Positions 46,707 to 57,370 of a DNA stretch of 64,000 nucleotides are shown here, piece after piece. The stretch is from Dacryopinax spathularia (lineage: Eukaryota > Basidiomycota > Dacrymycetes > Dacrymycetales > Dacrymycetaceae): NCBI GenBank assembly GCA_037974965.1, contig JBBPFI010000010.1, forward strand, positions 1,116,001 to 1,180,000, read 5' to 3'. A program made the position numbers and the translations under genes. Every line of letters starts with the position of its first letter. The stretch's first letter is position 1. The notes beneath the pieces are model-generated. The model saw only the letters and a program-made list of their open reading frames with translations, did no database searches and had not been told where the DNA came from.

Positions 46707-46727
46707 AGGGAGGGTTTTACTGATGGC
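46707..46727 (-). repeat. Right terminal inverted repeat
   Basis: Ends TTTACTGATGGC, the exact complement of the left edge for 12 bases. Confidence 0.6.
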
Positions 46728-46951
46728 ATAATCACGTGACTGGCCGGCCCCGCATCGATGTGCACGTGAAATAATGTGATAGCCGACCAAAGTGCGGCTC
46801 CGTCTCATCGCTCGTCCCTTCCCATCCACCGCCCCCTCAAATCGCTCACACCGCTCACCGGCGCTTCACTTTACGTCCTCCTCGTCGTCCCTCATTCTTC
46901 CATCGTCGCCATCGCTTTCTCTCCTCTTCTCCACCATCACTTATCGTAATT

Positions 46952-48079
46952 ATGGCAGCACCTCCAAAACCATGGGAACGGCAAACTCCTGTGCCTACCA
47001 CTTCAGCACCAGCACCAGCAGCGACAATGACACCGTCCTCAACGTCTGAGACATCAACCGTCGTCGACCCCACACCTTCACTCCCATCCCGGCCATCATC
47101 CATCACAGCACCCACAGCAGCGCTTGCATCCACCTCGCAAGCACTCGCACAACCATTGGCGTCGGCCTATGGTCAGCCATACTCGGCTTATGGATCAACA
47201 TACGGCGCACCATACTCATCACCGTACTCGTCCTTTGCCTCACCATATTCACGGTTTGGCACCTATGGAGGCGGCTATGGAGGATATGGAGGGTACGGAA
47301 CTGGGTACGGCAACCCATACAACCCCATGCTGCCCGGCCAACCCGGCTACGATCCAAACAACCCCTCCCTCACCCAGCGTATGGAAGCGTCGACGTCGCA
47401 AACCTTCCAGCTCCTCTCCTCCCTCGTGCAGACATTCGGCTCCTTTGCCCAGATGCTCGAGTCGACATATATGGCCACTCACTCCAGCTTCTTCGCCATG
47501 ATCGGCGTCGCGGACCAATTTGCGAGTCTGAGAAAATACCTCGGCGAGGTGCTAGGCGTGTTCAGCTTGCTCGCATGGCTCCGAGGCTGGATGCGAGGCG
47601 AGCGAACAGCCAGCGGGCTAACACGCGACTTCCGAGCATTCCTCGAAGGACCGAAAGGCGCCGACGGTCGGCCACTCCCACGCCCAAGCCGGAAACCCCT
47701 TGTCATCTTCCTCCTCGCTGCGTTCGGCCTGCCGTATATGATGCACAAGCTCATCATTATGCTGTCTAAGCGTCAACGCCTTCCTCCCATGACGGACCCC
47801 CAAAATGCCCTCGCTGCCGGGCAAGAGATCATCGACCCTTCCACACTTACGTTCGCTCGCTCGTTATACCCATTCGATACCACCGACCCTGTCGAGCTGC
47901 CGCTGAAGAAGAACGAGATTGTTGCAGTGCTTAGCAAGCTGGATCCTGTAACTGGTGTGGAGGGAGAGTGGTGGAGAGGAAGGACGAGGGATGGCAGGAC
48001 AGGATGGTTCCCACGCAAGTGGGTCGAGATCATCAAGAAGGGGGTTGATGAGGCGCCTGTGCCGAAGCCGTCTGCGTAG
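46952..48079 (+). CDS. PEX13: Peroxin 13, peroxisomal import docking protein
   Basis: Intronless, 375 residues, starting MAAPPKPWERQ, the conserved Pex13 N-terminus. A Tyr/Gly-rich part (about 75-130; YGGGYGGYGGYGTGYGNPY) precedes the membrane region with FAQMLESTYMATHSSFFAMI and a hydrophobic LVIFLLAAFGLPYM segment (about 248-262). The C-terminal SH3 domain (about 293-361) has ARSLYPFD, WWRGRTRDGRTGWFP and a final WVEI. Pex13 sits in the peroxisomal membrane, binds Pex14 and the Pex5 receptor, and its YG-rich part is known to form a pore-like meshwork. The promoter is only about 225 bp from the right end of the large element. Confidence 0.95.
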   Translation: MAAPPKPWERQTPVPTTSAPAPAATMTPSSTSETSTVVDPTPSLPSRPSSITAPTAALASTSQALAQPLASAYGQPYSAYGSTYGAPYSSPYSSFASPYSRFGTYGGGYGGYGGYGTGYGNPYNPMLPGQPGYDPNNPSLTQRMEASTSQTFQLLSSLVQTFGSFAQMLESTYMATHSSFFAMIGVADQFASLRKYLGEVLGVFSLLAWLRGWMRGERTASGLTRDFRAFLEGPKGADGRPLPRPSRKPLVIFLLAAFGLPYMMHKLIIMLSKRQRLPPMTDPQNALAAGQEIIDPSTLTFARSLYPFDTTDPVELPLKKNEIVAVLSKLDPVTGVEGEWWRGRTRDGRTGWFPRKWVEIIKKGVDEAPVPKPSA

Positions 48080-48309
48080 ATAGCCATATTGCTCTCACCG
48101 GTATTTCTTAGGCTCGATGTTGTACGATTCGGTCGATGCTACATTGTTACCACACACGGGCAACATCATACGATCCAGGGCACAGTGTGAACCGCATCCA
48201 TTTGCGCCGAACCACAAAATCATTAATCTACAGATGCAAGACGCGTACTAAGATGGCGAGAAGGCAGCTGTCTAGGGGCAGGATAGCGGCCAAGTTCATG
48301 CAGAGTCTA

Positions 48310-49200
48310 CTAGTCTGGGGGAAGCGGGAGGTGAACCGTTATTTCGTGTAGTACGGCATCTGCATCCCGGATCTTCCCCTGCCAGATTTCGAGTATGAGA
48401 TTGCCCAGAGGCAATCCAGTTGTATCCGGAAATATGCCCTTCTCGTATGACTTCGCCCAATCCTCATCCTTTTCGTATCCCTCCGCTCCCTCAAAAGGCC
48501 CCCTGCCTTCCAGGATCCAGTACATGGTGCTCGCGAGGCCGTAGATGTCCACCTGCCGAAACTCGTCCCAGTCCTCCACCTTTGCGCTCCAAAAATCTTT
48601 GATGGACAGTCGTGGTTCAAGCGCAGCACGCCCGTGGTAATTGCCGGGGTATGACGCTTCCTCAAAATCGGCGAGCTTGACGTTGAGATCGTCATCGAGC
48701 AGGACGTTACGTGGATGAAGGTCCGCATGGATGACACCGCAGGAGTGTAGGGTGCTCAGAGCATACGCCAGTTGGGCACACCACTTGATGCGCTGGAGGT
48801 TGGTGGGATACGTCCGGTAGATCTCGGCCCGCCTGAGGTGCCCAACAACGTCGCGGTGGCTCATCTTGGGCAGATATAGAGCGCACGCCTGACGATCGAA
48901 TCCCAGTGGACGGAGGACATATGGGCATTTTGCTGTCGGCAAGGAGTCGGCCAGCACCATATAGCAGTTGTATTCGCGCTCAATGGCCTCATGGCAGCTC
49001 TTCCAGTCCGGATTTCGGGGCTTCTTGACCACCCACCCATCTTCTGGGTTGCTGGATGCATAGATGAAACCGGTTTGTCCCACTCCCATTGGATGGATCC
49101 GATGGTCGGTATGGAGGTTACTGAGCAGAGTCAGTAGCATTCCGATGGGAAGAGACAGCCGCCAAAATAGTGCTTACGGTGGAGAATTTGTCGAGCTCAT
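48310..49200 (-). CDS. Protein kinase-like protein with altered DFG motif
   Basis: Two exons (49200-49178, 49120-48310) give 277 residues. Kinase landmarks: VVKKPRNP (likely Lys of lobe 1), an EREYNCY helix, the catalytic loop HADLHPRNVLLDDD (HxD and Asn kept) and VKLADFEEA, where DFG is replaced by DFE. APE-like and VDIYGLASTMYWILEG (DxxxxG) segments follow. The domain is short, with a reduced N-lobe. Similar small kinases are expanded in Agaricomycetes. It could be active, since the metal-binding Asp remains, or partly degenerate. The gene converges on PEX13. Confidence 0.8.
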
Positions 49201-49875
49201 TGCAAAGTGATAATAAGTTTGGCGATAAATGGTATTCGTGGGTTGTAGTACAAACCGTGCCCGCGTTTCAACCCACCGCGGCACGGTCGACCATGAGGGA
49301 GGGGTTCATTGCGGATATCCCCATGCCAACCTGAGAAGACATCGCGCCAACGTGTTGTCCCTTTCTGCAAGTTGTCTGTGCGGACAAGCTTACGTTGTCG
49401 CCATCGCTGTATAGTGGAGAGAATGAGTTGCTTGCAATGGCGGTCGTTCGGTTCCTACTCCAAGTTCATCGTAAGAGAGCGCAGGTAATCGGAGTGAAGC
49501 GGTGATGCATGCATGGGTGGCCGAAGTGGACTGCCGAGTGGACGATTATGTGAGGGTGGAGGTTACGTGGCTCAATGCGGGGAATGCGGGGATTACTGCG
49601 GGGTTGGCTAAACGTCCGGGCCGATGTCGCATTTGCTCGGGTCGACGGTGCTGTCCCTCACTGTCCAGCGCGTTGAGGGGAGAGAAGCCGCACGCCGTAC
49701 ACGCGCTTCTGCCTGAACTCATTCCCCTGTCATCGTGCGGTCGCCGTCGTTGTCCACGTCGGCTCGCTACCGAACACCCCTTGTACCCCAACGACGTGTC
49801 GCTCGTCCGACCCAGTTGATGCGCAGAGCTCGTTAGGAGGTTAAGACGCGGTGTTGGACACATCCAAACCCGACC
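49201..49875. other. Divergent intergenic region
   Basis: Promoters of the kinase and of the transhydrogenase. No supported gene. Confidence 0.4.
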
Positions 49876-52800
49876 ATGAGTGCATTGCTCCACCTCAGAG
49901 CTGCACAGGGGGCGCGACCCTTCCATTCTCAGCGAGGTGCGCATAATACATTCATTGTACAACTTCCTCAGTCCACTGACGCATCATCTTCCAACAGCAG
50001 CCGTCATTCTTCGTGCCTTCCATCGCTCCACCCGCTTGAACGCCGATGCTGCAACACCAGTGGGCACGCCCTACTCCAAGCTCACCGTCGGTGTCGCACT
50101 CGAGACCTTTCCGAATGAACGACGTGTCGCCCTTACACCCCAGAACACGGCTGCTCTTCTCAAGAAAGGTTTCGGTCGCGTCCTAGTCGAATCCGGCGCA
50201 GGTGCTGAAGCGCAGTTCTTGGACGAACATTACAAGGCAGCAGGTGGCACAATCGTGTCTAGAGACGAGCTATATGCTGGTACCGACATCCTGCTCAAGG
50301 TCCGACCGCCTCTGCTCGAGCAGAACGCGACCGAGATCGACAAGCTCAAACGGGAAAGCACACTGATTAGCTTCCTATATCCCGCGCAGAACAAACCTCT
50401 CATCGAGGCATTGGCAAAGAAGGAGATCAATGCATTGGCAATGGACTGCATACCGCGAGTGTCGCGGGCACAGGTATTCGATGCCCTCAGGTGCGCCTCA
50501 TCCTGACCTCTGTGACTCTAGGCTTGTTGCTGATGCGTGCCAGCTCTATGGCGAACATTGCTGGCTACAAGGCGGTCCTAGAAGCGGCAAACCATTTCGG
50601 CCGATTCCTTACGGGTCAAACCACTGCTGCTGGCAAGATCCCTCCCTGTAAGGTCCTTGTCATCGGCGCTGGTGTTGCCGGTCTCTCCGCTATTGCCACC
50701 GCTCGACGGATGGGTGCCATCGTCCGCGGCTTTGACACCCGCTCGGTCGCCAGGGAACAGGTCGAATCCCTTGGTGCAGAGTTCCTGGAAGTTACCGGTG
50801 TCTCCGAAGATGGTGCTGGCGCTGGAGGCTATGCCAAGGTCATGAGCAAGGAGTTCATCGAGAAGGAGATGGAACTCTTCATGGACCAATGCCGGAACAA
50901 CGTCGACATCGTCATTACCACCGTAAGCTGGTTCTAATTCTCGCATATGCACCTATACTGATTGTCCCTGGCTAGGCTCTTATCCCTGGCAAGCCCGCCC
51001 CGAAGCTGATCACCAAGGAGATGGTCGCCGCTATGAAGCAAGGATCTGTCATCGTGGACTTGGCCGCCGAGTCGGGCGGGAACTGCGAGCTCACTCAGGC
51101 TGGCAAGGTCGTTCAACACAACGGCGTCACGATCATCGGTGAGGCGCAAGTCAACTCCCTCGAGAGGACATCGCTGATACTCCCGCAGGATACACTGATC
51201 TTCCCTCTCGTCTGCCCACCCAGTCCTCAACGCTCTATTCCAATAATATCACCAAGTTCCTCCTGTCCATGAGCAGCACACCTGGCTACTTCCATATCGA
51301 CCACAATGACGACGTCGTTCGGGGGGCTCTCATCCTGGAGAAGGGCAAGCTGATGTGGCCGCCTCCCCCAACCGCCGTTGCTGCACCTCCACCCGCTCCA
51401 CGCAAGATCGAGGAGAAGAAGGAAGAGGTCACGGCGATCACCCCATGGCAGAAGGCCACCCGCGAAGTTGCTGTTACCACTGCCGGAATGGCTGGTGTGT
51501 TGGCCCTTGGGAAGGCCACCGGCTCCGCGTTCATGGACAACTTCTTCACGTTCGGTCTGGCATCGCTCATCGGCTATCGTGTTGTCTGGGGTGTCACACC
51601 CGCGCTGCATTCGCCACTCATGAGTGTGACGAACGCAATCTCCGGCATGGTTGCTGTTGGTGGTCTCTTCGTCATGGGAGGTGGTTACTTCCCAGGGACC
51701 ATTCCCCAACTTCTTGGTGCAGCTTCAGTGGCACTGGCCTTTGTCAATATCTTCGGTGGTTTCGTCGTTACCCAGCGAATGCTCGACATGTTCAAGCGGC
51801 CCACAGATCCACCAGAATACCCATGGCTGAACATCATTCCAGCTGCTGTCTTCGCAGGAGGCTTCCTCGCATCTGCAGCCACGGGCATGTCAGGCGTTGT
51901 ACAAGCGGGTTACTTGGCGAGCAGCATTCTTTGCATCGGTACGCGACAATTTAGACCTGTGAAAACCTAAGCTTACACTGTCGAAGGCGCTCTATCGGGT
52001 CTATCCTCTCAGGCTACCGCTCGTCAGGGCAACGCCTTCGGTATTCTCGGTGTCAGCACTGGTATCCTCGCGTCGCTGGGCGCCGTGGGTTTCTCAACCC
52101 CGGTTCTAGCTCAATTTGGCGCTGTTGCGGGTATTGGTGCGGTGGTTGGGACTTGGATCGGTCGCCGCATCACCGGCACCGATCTTCCTCAGACTGTGGC
52201 AGCCCTTCACTCCGTTGTCGGTCTCGCTGCGGTCTTGACCTCCATTGGCAGCGTTCTTTCTGATCTCAGCCATGTCTCCACGCTCCACATGGTCACAGCT
52301 TATCTCGGTGTGCTCATCGGTGGCATCACGTTCACCGGTTCGATTGTCGCTTTCCTGAAGCTCGCCGGTAAAATGAGCTCAAAACCACTTCAACTTCCTG
52401 CTCGGCACTTTATCAATGGTGGCATGCTTGTCACCAACCTGGGCCTTATGGCTCCCTTCCTTTCCGCCGGTCCCGCTGCCCCGCTTATTGCGGCGGGATG
52501 CTTAGCTGCCAATGCGGCGCTCAGCTTCATCAAGGGGTATGTCGTAACTGGCTTCAGTGAGGCAAGCATCTGACTGTACAGTCTAGATGGACGTTGACGG
52601 CGGCAGTCGGCGGCGCCGATATGCCCGTCTGTATTACCGTGTTGAATTCGTACTCCGGGTTCGCTCTCGTCGCCGAAGGTCTGATGCTGGAGAACCCCTT
52701 GCTGACCACCGTGGGAAGCCTCATTGGGGTGAGCGGCGGTATTCTGTCTTATATCATGGTGAGTCGGCTCAGCCTACCTTTGACGTGTCTAACATACAGG

Positions 52801-53569
52801 CAGTGCCGAGCTATGAATCGCTCATTAACAAACGTGTTGTTCGGTGGAATACCGCCCATGCCGGCTTCGGCGGACGGACCAAAGATGACTGGAACGGTCG
52901 TGCCTACAACGGTGGAAGAGACCGCGGATGCACTCCTGAACGCGGAAAGCGTGATCATCACACCAGGTTATGGAATGGCTGTTGCAAAGGCGCAGTTCAC
53001 AATCGCCGAGATCACCAAAGCCTTGACGGCTAAGGGCGTCAAGGTCCGCTTCGGCGTGCATCCTGTTGCTGGTCGTATGCCCGGACAACGTAAGCCACAT
53101 ATATTGTTTGCAAGGATCGCGCTAACGCCACTTTTCTAGTGAACGTCTTGCTGGCTGAAGCATCTGTACCGTATGATGGTATGACTCAGCGCAAACCCTT
53201 GCTTCCAATGCTAATATGCGCCTAGTCGTACTGGAAATGGACGAGATCAATGATGACTTTTCCGACACGGACGTTGTCCTCGTCATTGGGGCAAACGACA
53301 CGGTGAACCCGATTGCTCTGGAACCTGGGTCATCTATAGCAGGCATGCCCGTGCTGCACGTCTGGAAGGCAAAGCAAGTGATAGTGATGAAACGAAGCAT
53401 GTCGAGTGGTTATGGTAAACCCTTCCACCTAATCTCACAAATATTCGCTAATGTTGCCACAGCCGATGTGCCGAACCCGCTCTTCTACATGCCCAACACG
53501 CGCATGCTTTTCGGAGATGCGAAAGACACTTGTGACGCGATCAAGAAGGCGATAGATGAGAAAGCTTAG
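49876..53569 (+). CDS. NNT: NAD(P) transhydrogenase, mitochondrial, proton-translocating
   Basis: Eleven exons (49876-49936, 49998-50490, 50544-50922, 50976-51138, 51189-51938, 51987-52536, 52587-52758, 52804-53089, 53140-53178, 53226-53414, 53463-53569) join in phase to 1062 residues, the normal length of the one-chain animal and fungal enzyme. The N-terminus is Arg-rich and Ser-rich, as in a mitochondrial signal. Domain I (about 45-430) binds NAD(H): [40 protein letters not shown]. Domain II is a bundle of membrane helices. Domain III (about 880-1062) binds NADP(H): [51 protein letters not shown]. It uses the proton gradient of the inner membrane to make NADPH from NADH. Confidence 0.96.
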
Positions 53570-55080
53570 AAATAAATGCTAGACAATCCCTAGACAGCTT
53601 CCTTGTCCCAATGGCGGTTTGCGTCTTGCATTCGTAGATCAATCAGTCTTTTCTGGGTCTGTAGTCAACCACAAACACATGTAGCTCACCCTATGCATTG
53701 CATCGTATGATGTACTGCAAAACTGCCCGAGCGTGGGAACAATTCAGCATGTGGTCGTGGGTGCAGACTGGCAAGAATCCGTGCAAAGCTTGGTGTCAGG
53801 GGACGGACCTTTTTGTGAGGGTATGAGGCCACACCACAATAACAAGGCTACTGCCAGTGAATAGAAAGACAGAGGGGTGTCCAGAGAAAGTGGAAAGGTG
53901 TGAGGGCACACCACAATAACAAGGCTACTGCAGGTGACAGAGAGACGGGATAGCGATTGGAGTAGAGTAGAGGGTGTAGAGGATAAGAGTAGAGTGGATA
54001 GTGAGATCGAGTGCCTAGGAGTTACAGTGGTGGAAATCCTCAGAGACCGGATCTGAGGAGCCTTAGGCCTTACAGGCCGTCTATTTATACCCTACAGTAA
54101 CTGTGGCAGTGCTGTCTAGAGAACCTACCGGCATAATCCAGAGGTGTGGCTACGCCCTATGGCGGAAGGTGCCGGCATATATTAGGACCAAGGCTGCACT
54201 CGATGAGTAAGTGTCACTTACTACGAGGCTGCGCTCCAGTATTCCGGAAGGTACCGGCGGCCCATGGAATGCACCGGTGGTTGCCAGTTGCCGGTGACCC
54301 AGGTCCTTGGCATTGGCAGTGGTGGCAGGGTAACCCCATGCTACGGCAGCGGTAAGGCAGAGAAGCCAATGATCGGTGGCCACAATTGGCACGAGCGGCC
54401 ACAAGGGCATGGGCGGCATCAGAGGTTGAAACGGAGTGTGCGGCACGTCATTATGCCGACCATGCTTCTTGGTTCCTGAGCGGCACCAGGGATAGTGCTA
54501 ACCCCGATAGATCGGTGGAGATAGCCAGGGAGTCTGATGACCAGGTGTTCGGGAAGGCATGGAAGCAAGGAAGGGGCTAGGCTCCAAGGCCAAAAAAGGT
54601 ACGTCCCCTGACATCACCGCCCCCTCAAGGTGCTATGTCCCAGAGCATGTGGCGGTGGTGGCAGTGTTGATAAGCAGTCGGTGACTGTGTCTTGGCCAGT
54701 TGGGTCTTGACACCTCTTGTCCTCTTGACCACCATGGACATGGGTGCGTACCCCTCGTCTGTCTTGCTCAGCTTCTGACTGGCCGTCTAGTCCCCTCCTC
54801 CTCTTGCTGCTCACTGGCACCCCTGTATTGGAAGGAACGATCTCAGGTGGTGTTGGCACGGCTGCCAAACATGGCCTGGTTGCAGCTGGTAATAGGGCGG
54901 TTTTTGGCAAGGGGAGAGACGCAGGAGGGGTTGAGTCGATGTCGCCACTGCGTGGTAGGATGGAAGGTGTGTGTGCATCTTCCTAACCCTGGCATCCTAC
55001 AGGGGTCTATGGGTGAGTACGGATAGGGGTTGAGGGTAGGGTACGCCAAAAATGCGGCCCAAAACCTCCCTATCTCCCTA
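53570..55080. other. Gene-free stretch; possible old repeat remnants
   Basis: No gene supported. Contains a 77-bp-spaced direct copy of CACACCACAATAACAAGGCT (53830 and 53907) and a TATA-like CTATTTATACCC near 54080. The GC-rich 54.1-55.0 kb part has the patchy look of decayed repeat DNA, but no coding part of any element can be recognised. Confidence 0.35.
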
Positions 55081-55107
55081 TCTGTAACACCCATCACCTC
55101 CCCGCAG

Positions 55108-55200
55108 GCGAGCTCGTGATGGGTTGGCACGCATTTGAATCCATCACGAGCTCGCGCGCGAGGAGGTGATGGAAAAACGCTTACGAACCCATCACCTCCT
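55108..55200. repeat. Pair of perfect hairpins with shared GGTGATGG word
   Basis: Stem 1: 55108-55122 (GCGAGCTCGTGATGG) pairs perfectly with 55141-55155, loop 18. Stem 2: 55161-55172 (AGGAGGTGATGG) pairs with 55189-55200, loop 16. CCATCACCTC at 55091-55100 could pair with stem 2 instead. Confidence 0.85.
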
Positions 55201-55229
55201 AGCCCACAGGCCCCGTGGGAGCGTGCGTC

Positions 55230-57220
55230 CATTCTGAGTGCGTCCATTCCGAGTTAGGGTTGGAGCGCACGTCCCTTTCTCAGGGGTTAGGGTTAGAATG
55301 GACGTCCGTTCTGGGTGGGTCGGGCCGCGCGGGTGGGGCTCACATGTGCCCAGGTGTGTCCATGATCGGCGTCTGCGCTGTGGGAGGCAGCAAGGAAAAA
55401 GCGCGGTCAGGGTGAGAATGTGCCTGCCTTCAGGGTCAGAATGCACGTGCCTTTCAGCGTTAGGGTTAGAATGGACGTGCCTTTCAGGGTTAGGGTTGGA
55501 ATGCACGTCCATTCCGAGGTGCATGCTTGGTGCGGGAGGGAGGGCCACACCCAGAGCACATGGCGGTTAGGCGCGACAAAGTGTGCACATTGGGTTACAG
55601 TGGGTGTGTGTACAGTCAGTGGGCTTTTGCTGGGGCCACTTGCAATCGATCACAATACCTGGTGCAATGGGGGCCTGCGTGCGCTCACCGCAAGGTCGTG
55701 CGAGTTTAGTCCTTTTGTAGAGCGGACCGGAGAGGTTTGGGTGCACCCCGCTGGTGGCCCTCCAGGTGGACGTCGTCCAATTCGACTAACCTTTCTGCAG
55801 ACCAATATCTGCCAAGAGGCAAAGGAACACAAGGAGTGATCCCTGGGTCAAGAGAGATGCTTTGGCTGGGTGGCTTGCCTTTGTTGCCAGTTGCCAGCAA
55901 CTGGTTTACAGCTCATCAGTTCAGGGCATCTTGTCTTGTATGTAGTAGAGGCGAAGAGGAGCGCACGTCCATTCCGGGGCGCCGGCACCTCGGTCGCGTG
56001 CTGCGCGGGGGCTTTGCGCATGTGGGGCACGGCATGCAATGCGGCATTACTTGCGGCATTACTTGGGGTGCACAGCGGCCAACAAAAACACGTGCGCCCC
56101 AGTTAGGGTTAGAATGCACATCCCTTTCTCAGGGTTAGGGTTAAAATGGACGTCCGTTCCAGCTGGGTCGGTCTTAGAATGCACGTCCCTTTCTCGGGTT
56201 AGGGTTTAACATGGACATCCGTTCCAGATGGGTCGGTCTGCACCGGTGGGTGAGGGGAGGGGGGCACATGTGCCCAGCTTTATCCATGATTGGCTTCTGC
56301 ATTGTGGGATCCAGGAAAACGCGTAGTCAGGTTAGAATGGATGTGCCTTTTTAGGGTGGAAATGCACGTGCCTTTCAGGGTTGAAATGCACGTGCCTTTC
56401 AGGGTTAGGGTTAGAATGGACCTGCATTCCGAGAGGAGGGCTGCTCTGATTGGGTCCATCGCATAGCCATTGGGTTTGCACGTGTCAAAAGGGGTGGGAG
56501 CAAACACGTGATCAGGTTTGGTGCCGGCAGAATGGTGAGTGGACATGCGGGTCTGGACGTGATTGGCGCTTCTGGTCCCGCATGGCAGTGCTGGACCCAA
56601 TCGTTTGACCCGGAGTCCTGATCTGAGATCTCAATGCGTAACCTTGAGGACTTCAGGTTCCAAATCAGAAGTCTCGGCCCCAAAATCCGGCGCAAACTCT
56701 CAGCAGGCAACAAAACACGTTGCGCATCCAGTTAGCGTTAGAATGCACGTCCATTTCTCGGGTTAGGGTTAACATGGACGTCCGTTCCAGCTGGGTCGGT
56801 CTTAGAATGCACGTCCCTTTCTCGGGTTAGGGTTTAACATGGACGTCCGTTCCAGATGGGTCGGTCTGCACCGGTGGGTGAGGGGAGGGGGGCACATGTG
56901 CCCAGCTTTATCCATGATTGGCTTCTGCATTGTGGGATCCAGGAAAACGCGTAGTCAGGTTAGAATGGACGTGCCTTTTTAGGGTGGAAATGCATGTGCC
57001 TTTCAGGGTTAGGGTTAGAATGGACGTCCATTCTGAGAGGCTGGCTTAGGGCTGGGCTGCTTGGATTTGATCCATTGTGTAGCCATTGGGCCTGAGGTGG
57101 TGATCAGGTTCTATGCTGTCCGTTAGCAGGGAACATGCAGTTTCAGAGTTGAAAGGCATGTGCCTCCCTAGGGTTAGGGTTGGAATGGACGTCCATTCTG
57201 AGAGGCAGGCTAAGGAGTAG
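55230..57220. repeat. Interspersed TTAGGG-containing repeat region (subtelomere-like)
   Basis: GGTTAGGGTTAGAATGGACG-type units, each with one or two telomere-like TTAGGG words followed by AATGGACGTCC or AATGCACGTCC, recur about a dozen times (for example near 55252, 55290, 55462, 55486, 56104, 56143, 56402, 56760, 57010, 57170). Larger blocks also repeat: 56155-56340 is nearly copied at 56785-56970. All units have the same orientation. TTAGGG is the telomere word of these fungi, so a subtelomeric setting is likely. Confidence 0.75.
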
Positions 57221-57370
57221 CGGGGGAGACACCCAGTGCACATGGTGGTGAGGCATGGTCGCCAACAAGCACACTGGTTTACAGATCATCACTTTAGCTG
57301 TTTCCTGTCTCTGGTCCAGACCGCCGCTGATCAAGTGTATTGCTGGGCCCTGCGTGACTTGGAAATGTTG

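Larger units (their letters stand above)
13869..46727. mobile_element. Candidate giant Plavaka/CACTA-like DNA transposon, 32.9 kb
   Basis: Boundaries are set by an inverted terminal match: the left edge begins GCCATCAGTAAA-ta-CCTCC and the complement of the right edge begins GCCATCAGTAAA-ac-CCTCC. Both ends are followed by dense CTATG/CATAG words, as in the subterminal repeats of CACTA-type elements. The block sits between two core host genes (cyclophilin-40 and PEX13) and contains an apparently intact Plavaka transposase, RAD9-like and PIF1 genes, two DUF6532 genes and several unknown genes. The outermost GC at each side may be part of the repeat or a 2-bp target duplication. Alternative: two separate small insertions of one transposon family happen to flank a region rich in other insertions. 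Confidence 0.55.

Noticed and set aside
53810-54640. Possible solitary long terminal repeat of an old retroelement
   Set aside because: A TATA-like box and a CCCCTC stretch are suggestive, but no matching second copy, target duplication or coding part is visible.
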